Source of the DNA: AP-15 sp963772295
Lineage (GTDB): Bacteria > Pseudomonadota > Alphaproteobacteria > ATCC43930 > CGMCC-115725
Length of the DNA stretch: 64,000 bases
Reading direction: 5' to 3'
NCBI GenBank assembly: GCA_963772295.1
Contig: CAVYWO010000012.1
Coordinates: 62,001 to 126,000 of the forward strand
The notes under the pieces were generated by a model. The model saw nothing but the letters and a program-made list of their open reading frames with translations, was not told where the DNA came from and did not search any database. The stretch's first letter is position 1; each line of letters begins with the position of its first letter. Both the position numbers and the translations under genes were made by a program. Positions 8,016 through 16,754 of the stretch are shown here, piece by piece.

Positions 8016-8864
8016 ATGACGAAAGAACCCGAACTGCGCCGGCTCGGCGTCGCCCTTGGCACCGAAGTGCAGGGCGTCGACTTGTCGCAGCCGGTCGATG
8101 ACGCGACCTTTGCCTGGATCCGCGCCGCCTTCGCCGAGCATCCGGTGCTGGTGTTCCGCGACCAGCGGCTCGGCGCCGGCGATCTCGCCGCATTCGGGCG
8201 CCGGTTCGGCACCCCGCGCCGGCATGCTCTGGTCGATTATCGGCACCCCGAGAATCCCGAGGTGTCCTGGCTGCGGAACGTCGACGAGGCCGGCAACACC
8301 GACTGGTACGGCGTCAAACGCGCCACCGACTGGCATACCGATTCGACTTACGAGGAGGAGCTGCCGCTGCTGGCGATGCTACACGCGCTCGAAGTGCCGG
8401 CGCGCAAGGGCGGCACCATGTTTGCCGATATGTGCGCCGCCTATGCGGCGCTGCCGACGGCGATGCAGCGGCGGCTCGCGGACCTTACCGGGCTGCACGG
8501 CCGCAGCGACGGACCGGCCGGCGCCCGGCTTTATTCGCGCGACGAACGCGAGGGGATGACCGACAAGGTCTATGTCGAGCAGCGCCGGCCGGCGGTGATC
8601 CCTCATCCCGTGACCGGCCGCCCGATCCTCTTCGTCAATCCGATGCACACGCACGGCTTTGCCGGGATGGCCCGGGCCGAGGCGTGGCAGCTGATCGAGG
8701 AGTTGGCCGCCCATTCGATCCAGGACCGGTTCGTCTATTACCATGCCTGGCGGGTCGGCGACTTGCTGCTCTGGGATGAGCGGGCGACGATGCACCGGGG
8801 CGCCGGCGACTACGATCCCGAACAGCGGCGGGTCATGCTGCGCACGATCGTCTATCCGAATTGA
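8016..8864 (+). CDS. TauD/TfdA-family 2-oxoglutarate-dependent dioxygenase
   Basis: A 282-residue Fe(II)/2-oxoglutarate dioxygenase. The N-terminal GTEVQGVDLSQPVDDATF block is characteristic. The iron triad is visible as His107-x-Asp109 in TDWHTDSTYEE and distal His260 in ATMHRGAGDYD, followed by the arginines (271-276, RRVMLR) that hold 2-oxoglutarate. Related enzymes open taurine, 2,4-D or other small acids by hydroxylation; the substrate is not predictable. The ATG at 8016 has a perfect AAGGAGG 5 nt upstream. An FMN alpha-hydroxy-acid dehydrogenase follows after 37 bp, probably in the same operon, which suggests that both act on one degradation route. Confidence 0.93.
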   Translation: MTKEPELRRLGVALGTEVQGVDLSQPVDDATFAWIRAAFAEHPVLVFRDQRLGAGDLAAFGRRFGTPRRHALVDYRHPENPEVSWLRNVDEAGNTDWYGVKRATDWHTDSTYEEELPLLAMLHALEVPARKGGTMFADMCAAYAALPTAMQRRLADLTGLHGRSDGPAGARLYSRDEREGMTDKVYVEQRRPAVIPHPVTGRPILFVNPMHTHGFAGMARAEAWQLIEELAAHSIQDRFVYYHAWRVGDLLLWDERATMHRGAGDYDPEQRRVMLRTIVYPN

Positions 8865-8901
8865 CCGAGCCGGCGGCGGTCCGCGAGGAGCACAGGCGAG
8901 G

Positions 8902-10095
8902 ATGAAGATCGAAGACGCCGTCAACATCGAAGATCTGCATCGCATGGCGAAGCGGCGGCTGCCCAAGATCGCCTTCGATTTCATCGAGGGCGGTGTGGAG
9001 GACGAATACGGGATCGAGCGCAATACGTCGGCGTTTCGCAAGCATTTGCTGCTGCCGCGCTACCTCGTCGACGTCTCGCAGCGCGATCAGTCGGTGAGCC
9101 TCTTCGGCCGCACATTCGCCAGCCCGTTCGGCATTTCCCCGACCGGTGCCGCCGGGCTCTATCGCCGCGGCGCCGACATGATGTTCGCCACGGCAGCGGC
9201 CGAGGCCAACATCCCCTATATCATGTCGGGCGCCAGCAACGAGGCGATCGAGGCGGCGGCGCGGGTCGCGCCGCGAAATACCTGGTACCAACTCTACGCC
9301 GCGACCGACGCCAGGATCCGCGAGGACATGATCCGCCGGACCGCCGATGCGGGGCTCGACGCGCTGGTCCTCACCGTCGACGTGCCGGTCGGCTCGAAGC
9401 GCGAGCGCAACATCAGAAACGGCTTTGCCAATGTCCGCGGCGGGCTGTTCCAGGCGTTGAGCCTCAAACCGTCGATCCTCTTCGAGGCGCTCACCCATCC
9501 CGGCTGGGTCGTCGAATATTTGCGGCATGGCGGCGGCGCGCCGATGCTGGAGAATTGGCGGCCCTATGCCCCGAACGGCGCCGACGCCGAGGACGTCTAC
9601 AAGTTTTCCCGCAGCCTGCTGCCGAACAACGCGCAGACCTGGCGCGACCTCGAAAGCTACCGGCGCCTGTTCCCGCGCAAGCTCGTCGTCAAGGGTATCA
9701 TGCACCCGGGCGACGCGATCCGCGCCGCCGACACCGGCGTCGACGGCGTCATCGTCTCGAACCACGGCGGTCGTCAGCTCGACCAGGCCCCGGCCTCGCT
9801 CGACGTGTTGCCGGCGATCAGCGCCGCGGTCGGCGAACGGCTGAGCGTCATGCTCGACAGCGGCGTCAGGCGGGGCGCCGATATCCTGATCGCGCTCTGC
9901 CTCGGCGCGCGGTTCGTCTTCATGGGCCGCCCGACCCTCTACGGCGCCGCCGCCGGCGGGATTTCCGGGGTCAAAAAGGCGATCGACATCTTGCGCGAGG
10001 AGATCGACGTGGTCATGGCCCAGATCGGCTGCCCGAGCCTCGCCGAACTCGGCCCGGATTTCCTGTGGCGCGAGGATTGGACCGCGAACCGCTGA
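8902..10095 (+). CDS. FMN-dependent alpha-hydroxy-acid dehydrogenase (LldD/mandelate dehydrogenase type)
   Basis: A 397-residue TIM-barrel flavoprotein. It begins with the family's NIEDLHRMAKRRLPKIAFDF, has the FMN-binding block FGISPTGAAGLYRRGA and TWYQLYA, then VLTVDVPVGSKRERNIRNGF, KGIMHPGDAIRAADTGVDG, and the active-site SNHGGRQLD whose His abstracts the proton; Arg in DSGVRRGADI binds phosphate. It oxidises 2-hydroxy acids such as lactate or mandelate to 2-oxo acids. The specificity cannot be read. The preceding dioxygenase and a convergent MFS transporter form a likely catabolic cluster. ATG 8902 follows GGCGAGG. Confidence 0.94.
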   Translation: MKIEDAVNIEDLHRMAKRRLPKIAFDFIEGGVEDEYGIERNTSAFRKHLLLPRYLVDVSQRDQSVSLFGRTFASPFGISPTGAAGLYRRGADMMFATAAAEANIPYIMSGASNEAIEAAARVAPRNTWYQLYAATDARIREDMIRRTADAGLDALVLTVDVPVGSKRERNIRNGFANVRGGLFQALSLKPSILFEALTHPGWVVEYLRHGGGAPMLENWRPYAPNGADAEDVYKFSRSLLPNNAQTWRDLESYRRLFPRKLVVKGIMHPGDAIRAADTGVDGVIVSNHGGRQLDQAPASLDVLPAISAAVGERLSVMLDSGVRRGADILIALCLGARFVFMGRPTLYGAAAGGISGVKKAIDILREEIDVVMAQIGCPSLAELGPDFLWREDWTANR

Positions 10096-10120
10096 GCCCA
10101 ACGCGCGACGGCGCCTGGGT

Positions 10121-11530
10121 TCAGCCGCCGGCCGAGGGCTGCCGCGGGCGCACCGCCGCGGCCGTTGCGGCGGCGGTGAGCCCGCGCTCGATCTCCTCGA
10201 TCGTCCGGCCGCTCGTCTCAAAGCCGATCCACCAGAAGGCGGCGGCGCCGAGCACATACCAGAAGGCGAAGTAATTGAAGCCGGGGACGAGCGCGTCGAG
10301 CGTCGCCTTGGGGCTCACGAGGTTGGTCTGGCCGGCGATCAGCGCCAGCCCGGCCGGGCCGATGAACTTGCCGAGATTGCCGACGCCATAGACGAGCCCC
10401 ATGCCGCTGCCGCGCAGCCGGGCCGGCCACAGCTCGCCCATATAGGGGCCGACAATCGAATAATTGCCGCTGCCGAAGAAGCTCTGCAGCAGGATCATCA
10501 AGAAGAACATCGACACGCCGCCAATAAAGACGTCGTGCAGATAGCCGGCGAGCGACATGAAGAGCGCCGCCGTCAAGCAGCTGAATACGCCGGAGACGCG
10601 GCGCCCCCAGGCGTCCGACGTCCAGGAGCAGAAGAGGCGGCCGAGGATCGCCACCACGCTGATCCAGATCACCAGCTTGGAGGCTTCGGGCGGGGTGATC
10701 TTGAGCACCATGACGAGGAGCGTGACCAGCCACAAGGCCAAGGCGACGCCGCCCGTCTGGGTCAGCCCGGTCAGACAGCCGGCGATGATGCTGCGCGGAT
10801 ATCGGAACAGCTCGACCCAGCGCGTCTGTTCGATGGTCGGTGCCACCGCCGGCAGCGCGATCGCGCTCGGGTCGACTTGCAAGGCCCAGGCGAGCGACTG
10901 CCGCGCCTCGGCGGTTCGCCCCTTGCGAATCAGCCAGTGCGGCGATTCGGGGACCCAGGCGCGGATGTAGAGGGTCAAGAGCGCCGGCAGCAGCCCGACC
11001 GCGAACATGCCGCGCCAGCCGATATAGGGGGCGGCGTAGGCGCCGAGCAGCGCGCCCAGCAAGAAGCCCGCCGGCAGCATCGACGTCGTCAGCCCGGTAA
11101 GCCAGCCGCGCTTTGCCGCCGGGACGAACTCCTGGATCAGCGTGATGTCGACCGAGTAGAGGCCGGTCGTGCCGAAACCGACCAGGAAGCGCCAGAAGAC
11201 GAGATAGAGCCACGCCCCGTCCGGGGTTACTGCCATCGCCCCGGTGGCGATCGAGACGTTGAGCACGGTCAGGATCATCACTTTGCGCCGGCCGATCTGG
11301 TCGGCCAGCCAGCCGTAGAACAGCGAGCCGAACGGTGCGATGATGCCCGAAGCGAGCAGGATCAGACCCGACCGGCCATAGGTCAAGTGCCAGTCTTTGA
11401 CGATATAGGCCAGCACGAAACCGATCAGCAGAAAGTCGAAGAAATCGAGCATGTCGCCGAGCGTCGCCGCCAGCGCGATCTTCCACTGGTTCGCCGTCAG
11501 CTTGGTTTGCCCTTCGAGCAATTCGAGCAT
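10121..11530 (-). CDS. MFS transporter
   Basis: A 469-residue major facilitator with about 12 membrane segments. Near the N-terminus, DMLDFFDFLLIGFVLAYI has the paired Asp residues seen in TM1 of aromatic-acid/H+ and sugar/metabolite symporters. The loop between TM2 and TM3 has the MFS signature GWLADQIGRRKVMI. A central cytoplasmic loop (PESPHWLIRKGRTAEARQSL) matches the sugar-porter/AAHS subgroup. It probably imports an organic acid used by the adjacent dioxygenase and hydroxy-acid dehydrogenase (inference). ATG 11530 is chosen because GGGAGGA lies 6 nt upstream; longer in-frame extensions have no family support. Confidence 0.92.
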   Translation of the reverse strand: MLELLEGQTKLTANQWKIALAATLGDMLDFFDFLLIGFVLAYIVKDWHLTYGRSGLILLASGIIAPFGSLFYGWLADQIGRRKVMILTVLNVSIATGAMAVTPDGAWLYLVFWRFLVGFGTTGLYSVDITLIQEFVPAAKRGWLTGLTTSMLPAGFLLGALLGAYAAPYIGWRGMFAVGLLPALLTLYIRAWVPESPHWLIRKGRTAEARQSLAWALQVDPSAIALPAVAPTIEQTRWVELFRYPRSIIAGCLTGLTQTGGVALALWLVTLLVMVLKITPPEASKLVIWISVVAILGRLFCSWTSDAWGRRVSGVFSCLTAALFMSLAGYLHDVFIGGVSMFFLMILLQSFFGSGNYSIVGPYMGELWPARLRGSGMGLVYGVGNLGKFIGPAGLALIAGQTNLVSPKATLDALVPGFNYFAFWYVLGAAAFWWIGFETSGRTIEEIERGLTAAATAAAVRPRQPSAGG

Positions 11531-11945
11531 GGCGTCCTCCCGCTCGCTTCCGTCCTTCGTCACCGCCGCGGCGGTCATCCTCGGGTCGCGCCCCCGGGTC
11601 CGCGCCTTGCGCGGCCCGAGGATAAACTCCGCGCGGACTCGGGGGGCGGCCGGATCAGGAGGAGGAATACCTTCAATGTCAGCAAGAACCAATGCCGTCG
11701 ACAACACCGGCGCCGCGGGCCACGCAGGCGGCTGATACGGCCGTTCTCCGGCCGTCAGGCTGGCCGCCGACGCTCGGCGACCACCAGGCCCGCAAGCTGC
11801 TCGTCGCCTCCGGCAAGCGTGCTTCAGGGGCTCGACGAACGGCTCACGGCCTGGCCGTTCTTGGGTTCGCGGTAGATGACGGCGCTGGTGCAGGCGGACG
11901 GCCATTGCGCAAGCGCGTGCAGCCGGTCTTTCTCAGGAAATAGAC
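11531..11945. other. Intergenic, possible small coding remnant
   Basis: About 415 bp. The minus strand has a short stretch at roughly 11830-11940 reading ACTSAVIYREPKNGQAVSR, which looks protein-like but has no start codon and is cut off next to the cupredoxin gene, so I treat it as a possible fragment only. The MFS promoter should lie in the left part. Confidence 0.35.
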
Positions 11946-12350
11946 CTAAGATCTCGGGGTGGGCGGTCCGACGACGATCTTGCCCTTCATGTAAGGGTGG
12001 ATAGAGCAGAAATATCTGTAGACACCCGGTGTCGCGAAGGTGTGCGCGAAGCTGTCGTCAGTATCGAGCGCCGACGAGGCGTAGGCTCCTTTACTGTCGG
12101 AGATGCGATGCGGGCTATCGTCCCCATTCTTCCAGATCACGGTCGTTCCGGCGGCTACGCTAAGGTCCTTTGGCGTAAAAGCGAAATTGGCAATCTGTAC
12201 GGTGGCTGCAGGGGCGGTGGCAGCAACCATCGCGGCGTTTCCTGGGTGGACTGCTGGAATGGCAGCGGCGACCAATCCTGCCACCCCGATCCCGCTGAGC
12301 ACCAGGCCGATGCGGCGCTGGCGCCGTGTCGCTTTTGCGAGGTTCCACAT
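11946..12350 (-). CDS. Plastocyanin/amicyanin-like cupredoxin
   Basis: A 134-residue blue copper protein. Residues 1-12 are basic and residues 13-33 hydrophobic, giving a signal peptide or membrane anchor with possible cleavage near 40. The mature domain has all four type-1 copper ligands of the amicyanin/pseudoazurin layout: His81 (DDSPHRIS), Cys115, His118 and Met121 (YFCSIHPYMKG). It would carry electrons in the periplasm. The ATG at 12350 is preferred over an upstream ATG because GAGGAG lies 7 nt before it. A 31-codon frame with a strong ribosome site precedes it by 11 bp, perhaps as a leader. Confidence 0.92.
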   Translation of the reverse strand: MWNLAKATRRQRRIGLVLSGIGVAGLVAAAIPAVHPGNAAMVAATAPAATVQIANFAFTPKDLSVAAGTTVIWKNGDDSPHRISDSKGAYASSALDTDDSFAHTFATPGVYRYFCSIHPYMKGKIVVGPPTPRS

Positions 12351-12361
12351 GGTTCTGCTCC

Positions 12362-12457
12362 TCATTCAACGAGGTTGCTCTCGGTCCGTGCCGGCACGCC
12401 GGTGCGGTTGACGTAATCGACGGCCCTGATGAGGGCCGCTTCCTGACAATCGGCCAT
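12362..12457 (-). CDS. Leader-like small ORF upstream of the cupredoxin gene (31 aa)
   Basis: ATG 12457 with a strong AGGAGG ribosome site 4 nt upstream. It encodes MADCQEAALIRAVDYVNRTG followed by VPARTESNLVE and ends 11 bp before the cupredoxin start; the ribosome site for the cupredoxin lies in the gap. The peptide has no recognised domain. The good ribosome site and tight spacing suggest a translated leader or small protein in one operon with the cupredoxin, but 31 codons can also arise by chance. Confidence 0.4.
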   Translation of the reverse strand: MADCQEAALIRAVDYVNRTGVPARTESNLVE

Positions 12458-12849
12458 CTTTCCCTCCTGGTTGGGGTAGTCGGGTGACGCCGAGCAGACC
12501 GGGATTGCTCGCGGTTTATTCCCGGCAGTCGCGCAAACCGACTGCGCCCAACTATTCCGCAAGCGCGAAACGCGGTCGGCGGCCGCTCACGAAATTTTGA
12601 CAAGATCCGCAGCCGGCGCTCGCTGGCCAAGCGCGTCGCTGACGGGGATCGCGACGACCGCACTGAACAGAACGTGCGGTATGAGTTTGCGTGCCGCGCA
12701 TGGTCCAATTACGCATTTTTTGAGGGTGACCGCGGCAGGTGGCATGCCAGAGCCCTCTGCCCCAATCGAGCCGCCTTTGATCCGGCGGATGGCTCAATGC
12801 CGGACGCTAGAACGGGGCGATGCGCGCTGGCCAGGCTTTCGCGCAAAAA

Positions 12850-13000
12850 CGGATGCCCAACAAAGCAATCGCGAAATTTAAGAGAGCAATCGAGCTTGTC
12901 CGGACGCGATGATACATTTGACGCCAATCTCGCTTATGCTTACGTCACTACAGGGCGTAGGGAGAAAGCACTCCGAATAGTTAAGGACCTCGAAGACCGG
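12850..13000 (+). pseudogene. TPR-protein remnant
   Basis: Two adjacent frames together read as one tetratricopeptide unit pair: NKAIAKFKRAIELVRTR (frame starting ATG 12852), then after a frameshift FDANLAYAYVTTGRREKALR with IVKDLEDR. The pattern (A-x-x-F-x-x-A-I-E-L, then A-N-L-x-Y-A-Y-x-x-x-G-R-R-x-x-A) is typical of TPR repeats fused to adenylate-cyclase or transcriptional-regulator domains. It is too short and frame-broken to function. The remaining sequence from 12600 to 13230 shows nothing recognisable. Confidence 0.4.
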
Positions 13001-13230
13001 CAGAGTCGACATTCGTCAACCGACGGCAGTATTGCCTGGAGCGCCGGTTGACCGACGACAGCGACAGGTTGGGCCAGAACGGCGTGAACGCCGCCACGAC
13101 AACCACTGACGGCAGGCATTACGAGTGGCAATACCACTCAGGATGCCGTGGGTGGGAGAGGCATTGAGCTCCGTCAACTGACAACTAACTGCTGGCAGCG
13201 ATTTAACTGGCAGCCAGTCTCTTAGGTTAG

Positions 13231-13403
13231 CAGGGTGCGGAAAAACGCTAGAAGATTGTCATTCCGGAGCGCGGGCTTTGCCCGCGAATCCGGAATCGAT
13301 GAACACAGGGTCATGAAATCAATGGCTTGGCCCGTGTTCTTGGATTCCGGGCCCGGCCCTGACGGGCCGTCCCGGAATGACGGCCGAGTTTTTCCGCACC
13401 CTG
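13231..13403. repeat. MITE-like element, copy 1
   Basis: A 173-bp element with perfect 16-bp terminal inverted repeats CAGGGTGCGGAAAAAC and GTTTTTCCGCACCCTG. Inside are two imperfect palindromes built on ATTCCGG / CCGGAAT, one containing GCGGGCTTTGCCCGC. It has no coding capacity. A second copy in opposite orientation is at 20937-21111. The structure fits a non-autonomous transposon relic that could be moved by a transposase acting in trans. Confidence 0.85.
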
Positions 13404-13637
13404 TCGGGGATCGGAGGGTGGCCGATCTGCCCGAACCCGACGCGTACGCCGCCGGACGACCGAGCGCCCCCAACCCAGCCCTAGCATCGTATCCGCGGAA
13501 CCTCCCTACCGGGCCGGGAAATATTGCCGGGGGGCGAGCCGCGATAAGCGGAATCATCGGCGCGCCGGCACGGGAATAAACCCGGACGGGGCGCGGTCTG
13601 GATAGGCGCAATCCACCACCCATCGAGGAGAGAGCAG

Positions 13638-14612
13638 ATGGCCGATCGCGACCAAGAGAAAGTGTCGGGTGCGGCATGCATCGACCGCCGCCGCCTGTTG
13701 CAGTGCATGACCTGGGGCGGCACTGGGGTCGTTTGGGGCGTCGTCGGCGGCGTCCCGCGCACCATCGGCCTGATCGGCTCGGCCGCCGCCGCCGAAATGC
13801 CGCGCAACGGCCTCTTCTTCGTGCAGATCAGCGACAGCCATATCGGCTTTCACCTGCCGCCGAACCCGAACCCCGTCGCCACCCTCACCGAGGCGATCGA
13901 CAAGATCAAGGCGATGCCGACCCAGCCGGCCTTTCTCGTCCATACCGGGGACATCAGCCATCTCTCGAAGGAAGAGCAGTGGGACACCGCCGACCAGGTC
14001 ATCAAGGCCGCAAACAAAGAGGTGTTCTACGTCCCCGGCGAGCACGATGTCGCCGACGCCGACAACGGCAAGGCCTATCTCGCGCGCTACGGCAAAAATA
14101 CCCGGGGCAAGGGCTGGTACAGCTTCGACGTCGGCGGCGTGCATTTCGTCGCCTTGATCAACGTCTTCAATTTCCAGCCAGGGTTCAAATCCGCGGGCCT
14201 CGCCGTGCTCGGCGACGAGCAACTCGAATGGCTGGAAAAAGACGTAGCGCATCGCTCGGCGAGCACGCCGATCGTCGTCCTGGCGCATCTGCCGCTGTGG
14301 ACGATCTACGAGAAATGGGGCTGGGGCACCGCCGATGCCGGCCGCGCGCTCGGCTATCTGAGGCGCTTCGGCTCGGTGACGGTATTGAACGGCCACATCC
14401 ACCAGATCATCCAAAAGGTCGAGGGCAAGATCACGTTTCACACCGCGGCCTCGACCGCCTATCCGCAGCCGGCGCCCGGCACCGCGCCCGCGCCCGGCCC
14501 GATGAAGGACGTTCCGGCCGGCGCTCTGCGCCGATATCTCGGCATCCGGGACGTCGATTTCGTGACCAGCAGGGGCGCTCCGGCCCTGATCGACGACTCG
14601 CTCGTCGCCTGA
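13638..14612 (+). CDS. Tat-exported calcineurin-like metallophosphoesterase
   Basis: A 324-residue protein. Residues 17-55 form a twin-arginine signal: DRRRLLQC, a hydrophobic stretch and an AAAAE end. The metallophosphoesterase motifs follow in order: DSH in QISDSHIG, GD in HTGDISH, GEHD (a variant of GNHD), HLPLW, and GHIH in LNGHIHQI, giving the two-metal site. It should hydrolyse a phosphoester in the periplasm; the substrate is unknown. ATG 13638 has GAGGAGAG about 7 nt upstream. It stands alone between the MITE copy 1 and a gene-free stretch. Confidence 0.92.
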   Translation: MADRDQEKVSGAACIDRRRLLQCMTWGGTGVVWGVVGGVPRTIGLIGSAAAAEMPRNGLFFVQISDSHIGFHLPPNPNPVATLTEAIDKIKAMPTQPAFLVHTGDISHLSKEEQWDTADQVIKAANKEVFYVPGEHDVADADNGKAYLARYGKNTRGKGWYSFDVGGVHFVALINVFNFQPGFKSAGLAVLGDEQLEWLEKDVAHRSASTPIVVLAHLPLWTIYEKWGWGTADAGRALGYLRRFGSVTVLNGHIHQIIQKVEGKITFHTAASTAYPQPAPGTAPAPGPMKDVPAGALRRYLGIRDVDFVTSRGAPALIDDSLVA

Positions 14613-15080
14613 AAGGAGCGGCGCTGCCGTCGCGGTGATGGCGCTGTCGACCGCGGTATTGCCCGAGCGCGGGGCCGGGCACGAGGCGATGGTCACGGCG
14701 GCGACGAGCAGCGCCGCGGTGACGATCGACCCCCAGCGCGAGCCGCGCTGCTGACCTCTCGGGCCGCGCTGCAGCCGGCGTCACCGCGCCCCGGTGCTGC
14801 CGGCGTACTGCGCTGAGAGCAGTTGCCTGTTGAAGCCCGCCGTTGGCGGTCGCGGTGCCAAAGGATGGCAGCGCCGATCGCGCTGGTACATCATTCCGCT
14901 TTGCGCTTCCCATGCCAAAAAGGCAACCGAGGTGACGGTGACGGATTGTTCGTTCCGGCCAGTCTTGGTCTAACGACATGCACGGCTTCGCTACTGCCAA
15001 CCCATAATCTGTGAGGGGCCACTATCCTCGGGGCCGTGGGATCCGGAAGTCGGCGAAGCGCAGCAGGCCTTCGAACCGGA
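14613..15080. other. Intergenic, no supported gene
   Basis: About 470 bp. The minus strand near 14680-14755 encodes a hydrophobic run (IVTAALLVAAVTIASC) that resembles a lipoprotein signal, but the frame then runs antisense through the phosphoesterase gene, so I do not call a gene. Confidence 0.45.
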
Positions 15081-15293
15081 TCACCGCGCGAGCAATTCGC
15101 GGACGGCGTCGCCAATGAATTTGGCGTCGGTCGGGTTTTGTGCGGGATTGCCGGCGCGACGGCCCCAGATCGACGGGATCGGCCGCAATTCGGCTCGCGG
15201 CATCTGCGCGACCTCGCGGCGGTTGTCTTCGACCCGGAAATAGAGGTCGGTTTCCGACGGCATATCCATAGCATCGGACGTGACTTGGGGCAT
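15081..15293 (-). pseudogene. C-terminal fragment of a MetX-like alpha/beta hydrolase
   Basis: About 65 residues: DMPSETDLYFRVEDNRREVA, then MPRAELRPIPSIWGRRAGNP and a final AKFIGDAVRELLA. This matches the last part of homoserine-acetyltransferase-like alpha/beta hydrolases, where the catalytic Asp (SETDLYF) and His (here replaced: usual W-G-H-R-A-G reads W-G-R-R-A-G) lie. The N-terminal three quarters, including the nucleophile elbow, are absent; the intradiol dioxygenase gene ends 20 bp upstream. So it is a truncated relic, and even the catalytic His has been lost. Confidence 0.65.
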
Positions 15294-15312
15294 TCTTCGC
15301 AGCGAGCCCCGG

Positions 15313-15984
15313 TTATCCTCTATAGACCACAATATCAAAAATTACCAGTTTCGAATCGGCTTCCATCCCTGGAGAAGGGTCGAGCATTTTTCTTATAAGC
15401 AATTGTTTCAGCGGCGCACTGTTCAAGATCGGGTCGGTAGCGTTATAGGGATCATTTTCGAAGTACATCTGCGTTACCAGTCGATCCTCTTTACCGGTGA
15501 CTTGGAAATGGATGTGTGCCGGCCGTATCAGGTTGGGTCCGGCGCGATACGCCGCCGGCTTGATCGTCTTGAAGCGATACCGGCCTTCCCCATCGCTGGC
15601 GAGGAGAGCGGACCCATCGAAATTCGGGTCGAGCAGCGCCGGATTGGTGTCGCGCGGATCCCTGTAGCGGCCAAAGCTGTTCGCTTGCCAGATTTCGATC
15701 CCGGCATTCGGAACCGGCTCTCCGGAAAGGTTCACAACCTGCCCCATGACATTGATTACCTGCCCCCGGGCACGACCGGGGCGGCCGGGCACTCTTGTCA
15801 GATCGGCTGTCCGCGCCGGCTCCTTCAGCGGGAAGAAGGGGCCGGTTACTTGGTCAGGCGTCGGCTGCAGCTTCGTTGCGGCGTCGGCAACGGCGCCTGA
15901 GCCGACCATCCCGGCGCCGGCGAGGACTGCCGACATCATCAGAAGCTCACGACGACCGAACTCGCCAATCGAATAGGTGGCCAT
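15313..15984 (-). CDS. Exported intradiol ring-cleavage dioxygenase
   Basis: A 223-residue protein of the protocatechuate 3,4-dioxygenase/catechol dioxygenase fold. The N-terminus has a Tat-like signal (FGRRELLMMSAVLAGAGMVG, then AVADAA). Domain marks are GPFF, VVNLSGEPVPNAGIEIWQAN, and the Fe(III) ligands: Tyr in GRYRDP or the nearby Tyr of EGRYRFKTIKP, and His-x-His in RPAHIHFQV. Extracytoplasmic members of this family are known (often called intradiol dioxygenase-like or 'twin-arginine' forms); the substrate is uncertain. ATG 15984 follows GGAAAGAGCAGGC. Confidence 0.9.
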   Translation of the reverse strand: MATYSIGEFGRRELLMMSAVLAGAGMVGSGAVADAATKLQPTPDQVTGPFFPLKEPARTADLTRVPGRPGRARGQVINVMGQVVNLSGEPVPNAGIEIWQANSFGRYRDPRDTNPALLDPNFDGSALLASDGEGRYRFKTIKPAAYRAGPNLIRPAHIHFQVTGKEDRLVTQMYFENDPYNATDPILNSAPLKQLLIRKMLDPSPGMEADSKLVIFDIVVYRG

Positions 15985-16127
15985 GCCTGCTCTTTCCTGA
16001 AAAACAACTGTTTCCTGGTCATCATAGCCCGATCACCGAGGTCACCACCAGGATCAGGGCGACGGCGGCGTCGAGGACAAAATCCGTCACTGCCGGCCTT
16101 GGCCGAGCAGCCCGGAACGTCCAACAA

Positions 16128-16721
16128 TTAGTAGGTGTCGCGGAGCAGCCATCCCGGCAGGTTGTCGGAGAGGCGCGCGTTCGGACCGCCGTCCCGGGGC
16201 GACGTCGTCGTGCACACGACCCCGATCGCCGTCCCGGCCTCGGCGACGATCGGCGAGCCCGACATTCCATCGAGGACGCGCTCGGCGGCGTGGGTGATCC
16301 ACAGCGGCCCGCCGAAGTGGCGGATGGTGCAGGAGAACCACCGGCCGTCGAGCGACAGCAGCCGGGCCGGCGCCCAGAAATTCACCGGGTGACGGACGCG
16401 ATCGCCGATCGGTAGCGCCGTCGCCGTCGCGGTCAGCGCTTCGAAATCATCGGCGTGCGGAGCGTCGGGCGAACCGAGCACCGCGATGTCGGCGATCGGA
16501 TCGACAAAGCGGCACACCGCGCAAACGCGCGGTGCGTCGCCGCGGCGGGCGAGGAGCGGCCCATAACGACGCGGTTCGAGGGCGAAAGAGGGCTGGGCCG
16601 GCGGCAGGAACGGCAGGCAGTGCGCCGCCGTGATGACAAGGCGCTGGCCCGCGCCCTCGACGACGAAGCCGCATCCCTGACCAACCGTGATGACGCCCGA
16701 TTTCAGCCGCTCGACAATCAT
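16128..16721 (-). CDS. Trypsin-like serine protease
   Basis: A ~197-residue chymotrypsin-fold protease with a readable catalytic triad: His in VITAAHCLP, Asp in PIADIAVLGSPD, and Ser in DGMSGSPIV. There is no signal peptide or PDZ domain, so it is a bare catalytic domain, probably cytoplasmic. ATG 16721 (MIVERLKSG) is chosen over an upstream GTG because GTGGAG lies ~8 nt before it. Isolated proteases of this size are usually of unknown target. Its neighbours give no clear hint. Confidence 0.85.
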   Translation of the reverse strand: MIVERLKSGVITVGQGCGFVVEGAGQRLVITAAHCLPFLPPAQPSFALEPRRYGPLLARRGDAPRVCAVCRFVDPIADIAVLGSPDAPHADDFEALTATATALPIGDRVRHPVNFWAPARLLSLDGRWFSCTIRHFGGPLWITHAAERVLDGMSGSPIVAEAGTAIGVVCTTTSPRDGGPNARLSDNLPGWLLRDTY

Positions 16722-16754
16722 GGTCTTCCGCTCCACCAGCGCGCGGTCGCCAAA

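Noticed and set aside
13231..13403. MITE-like elements as CRISPR repeats
   Set aside because: Only two distant copies with terminal inverted repeats, no regular spacing or spacers; no cas genes in the window.
13554..14696. 380-codon minus-strand frame over the phosphoesterase with a lipoprotein-like start
   Set aside because: The body is antisense to a well supported gene; only the first ~20 residues look like a signal sequence.
16022..16091. 22-codon hydrophobic minus-strand frame (VLDAAVALILVVTSVIGL)
   Set aside because: Could be a tiny membrane peptide, but no ribosome site and no conservation evidence.
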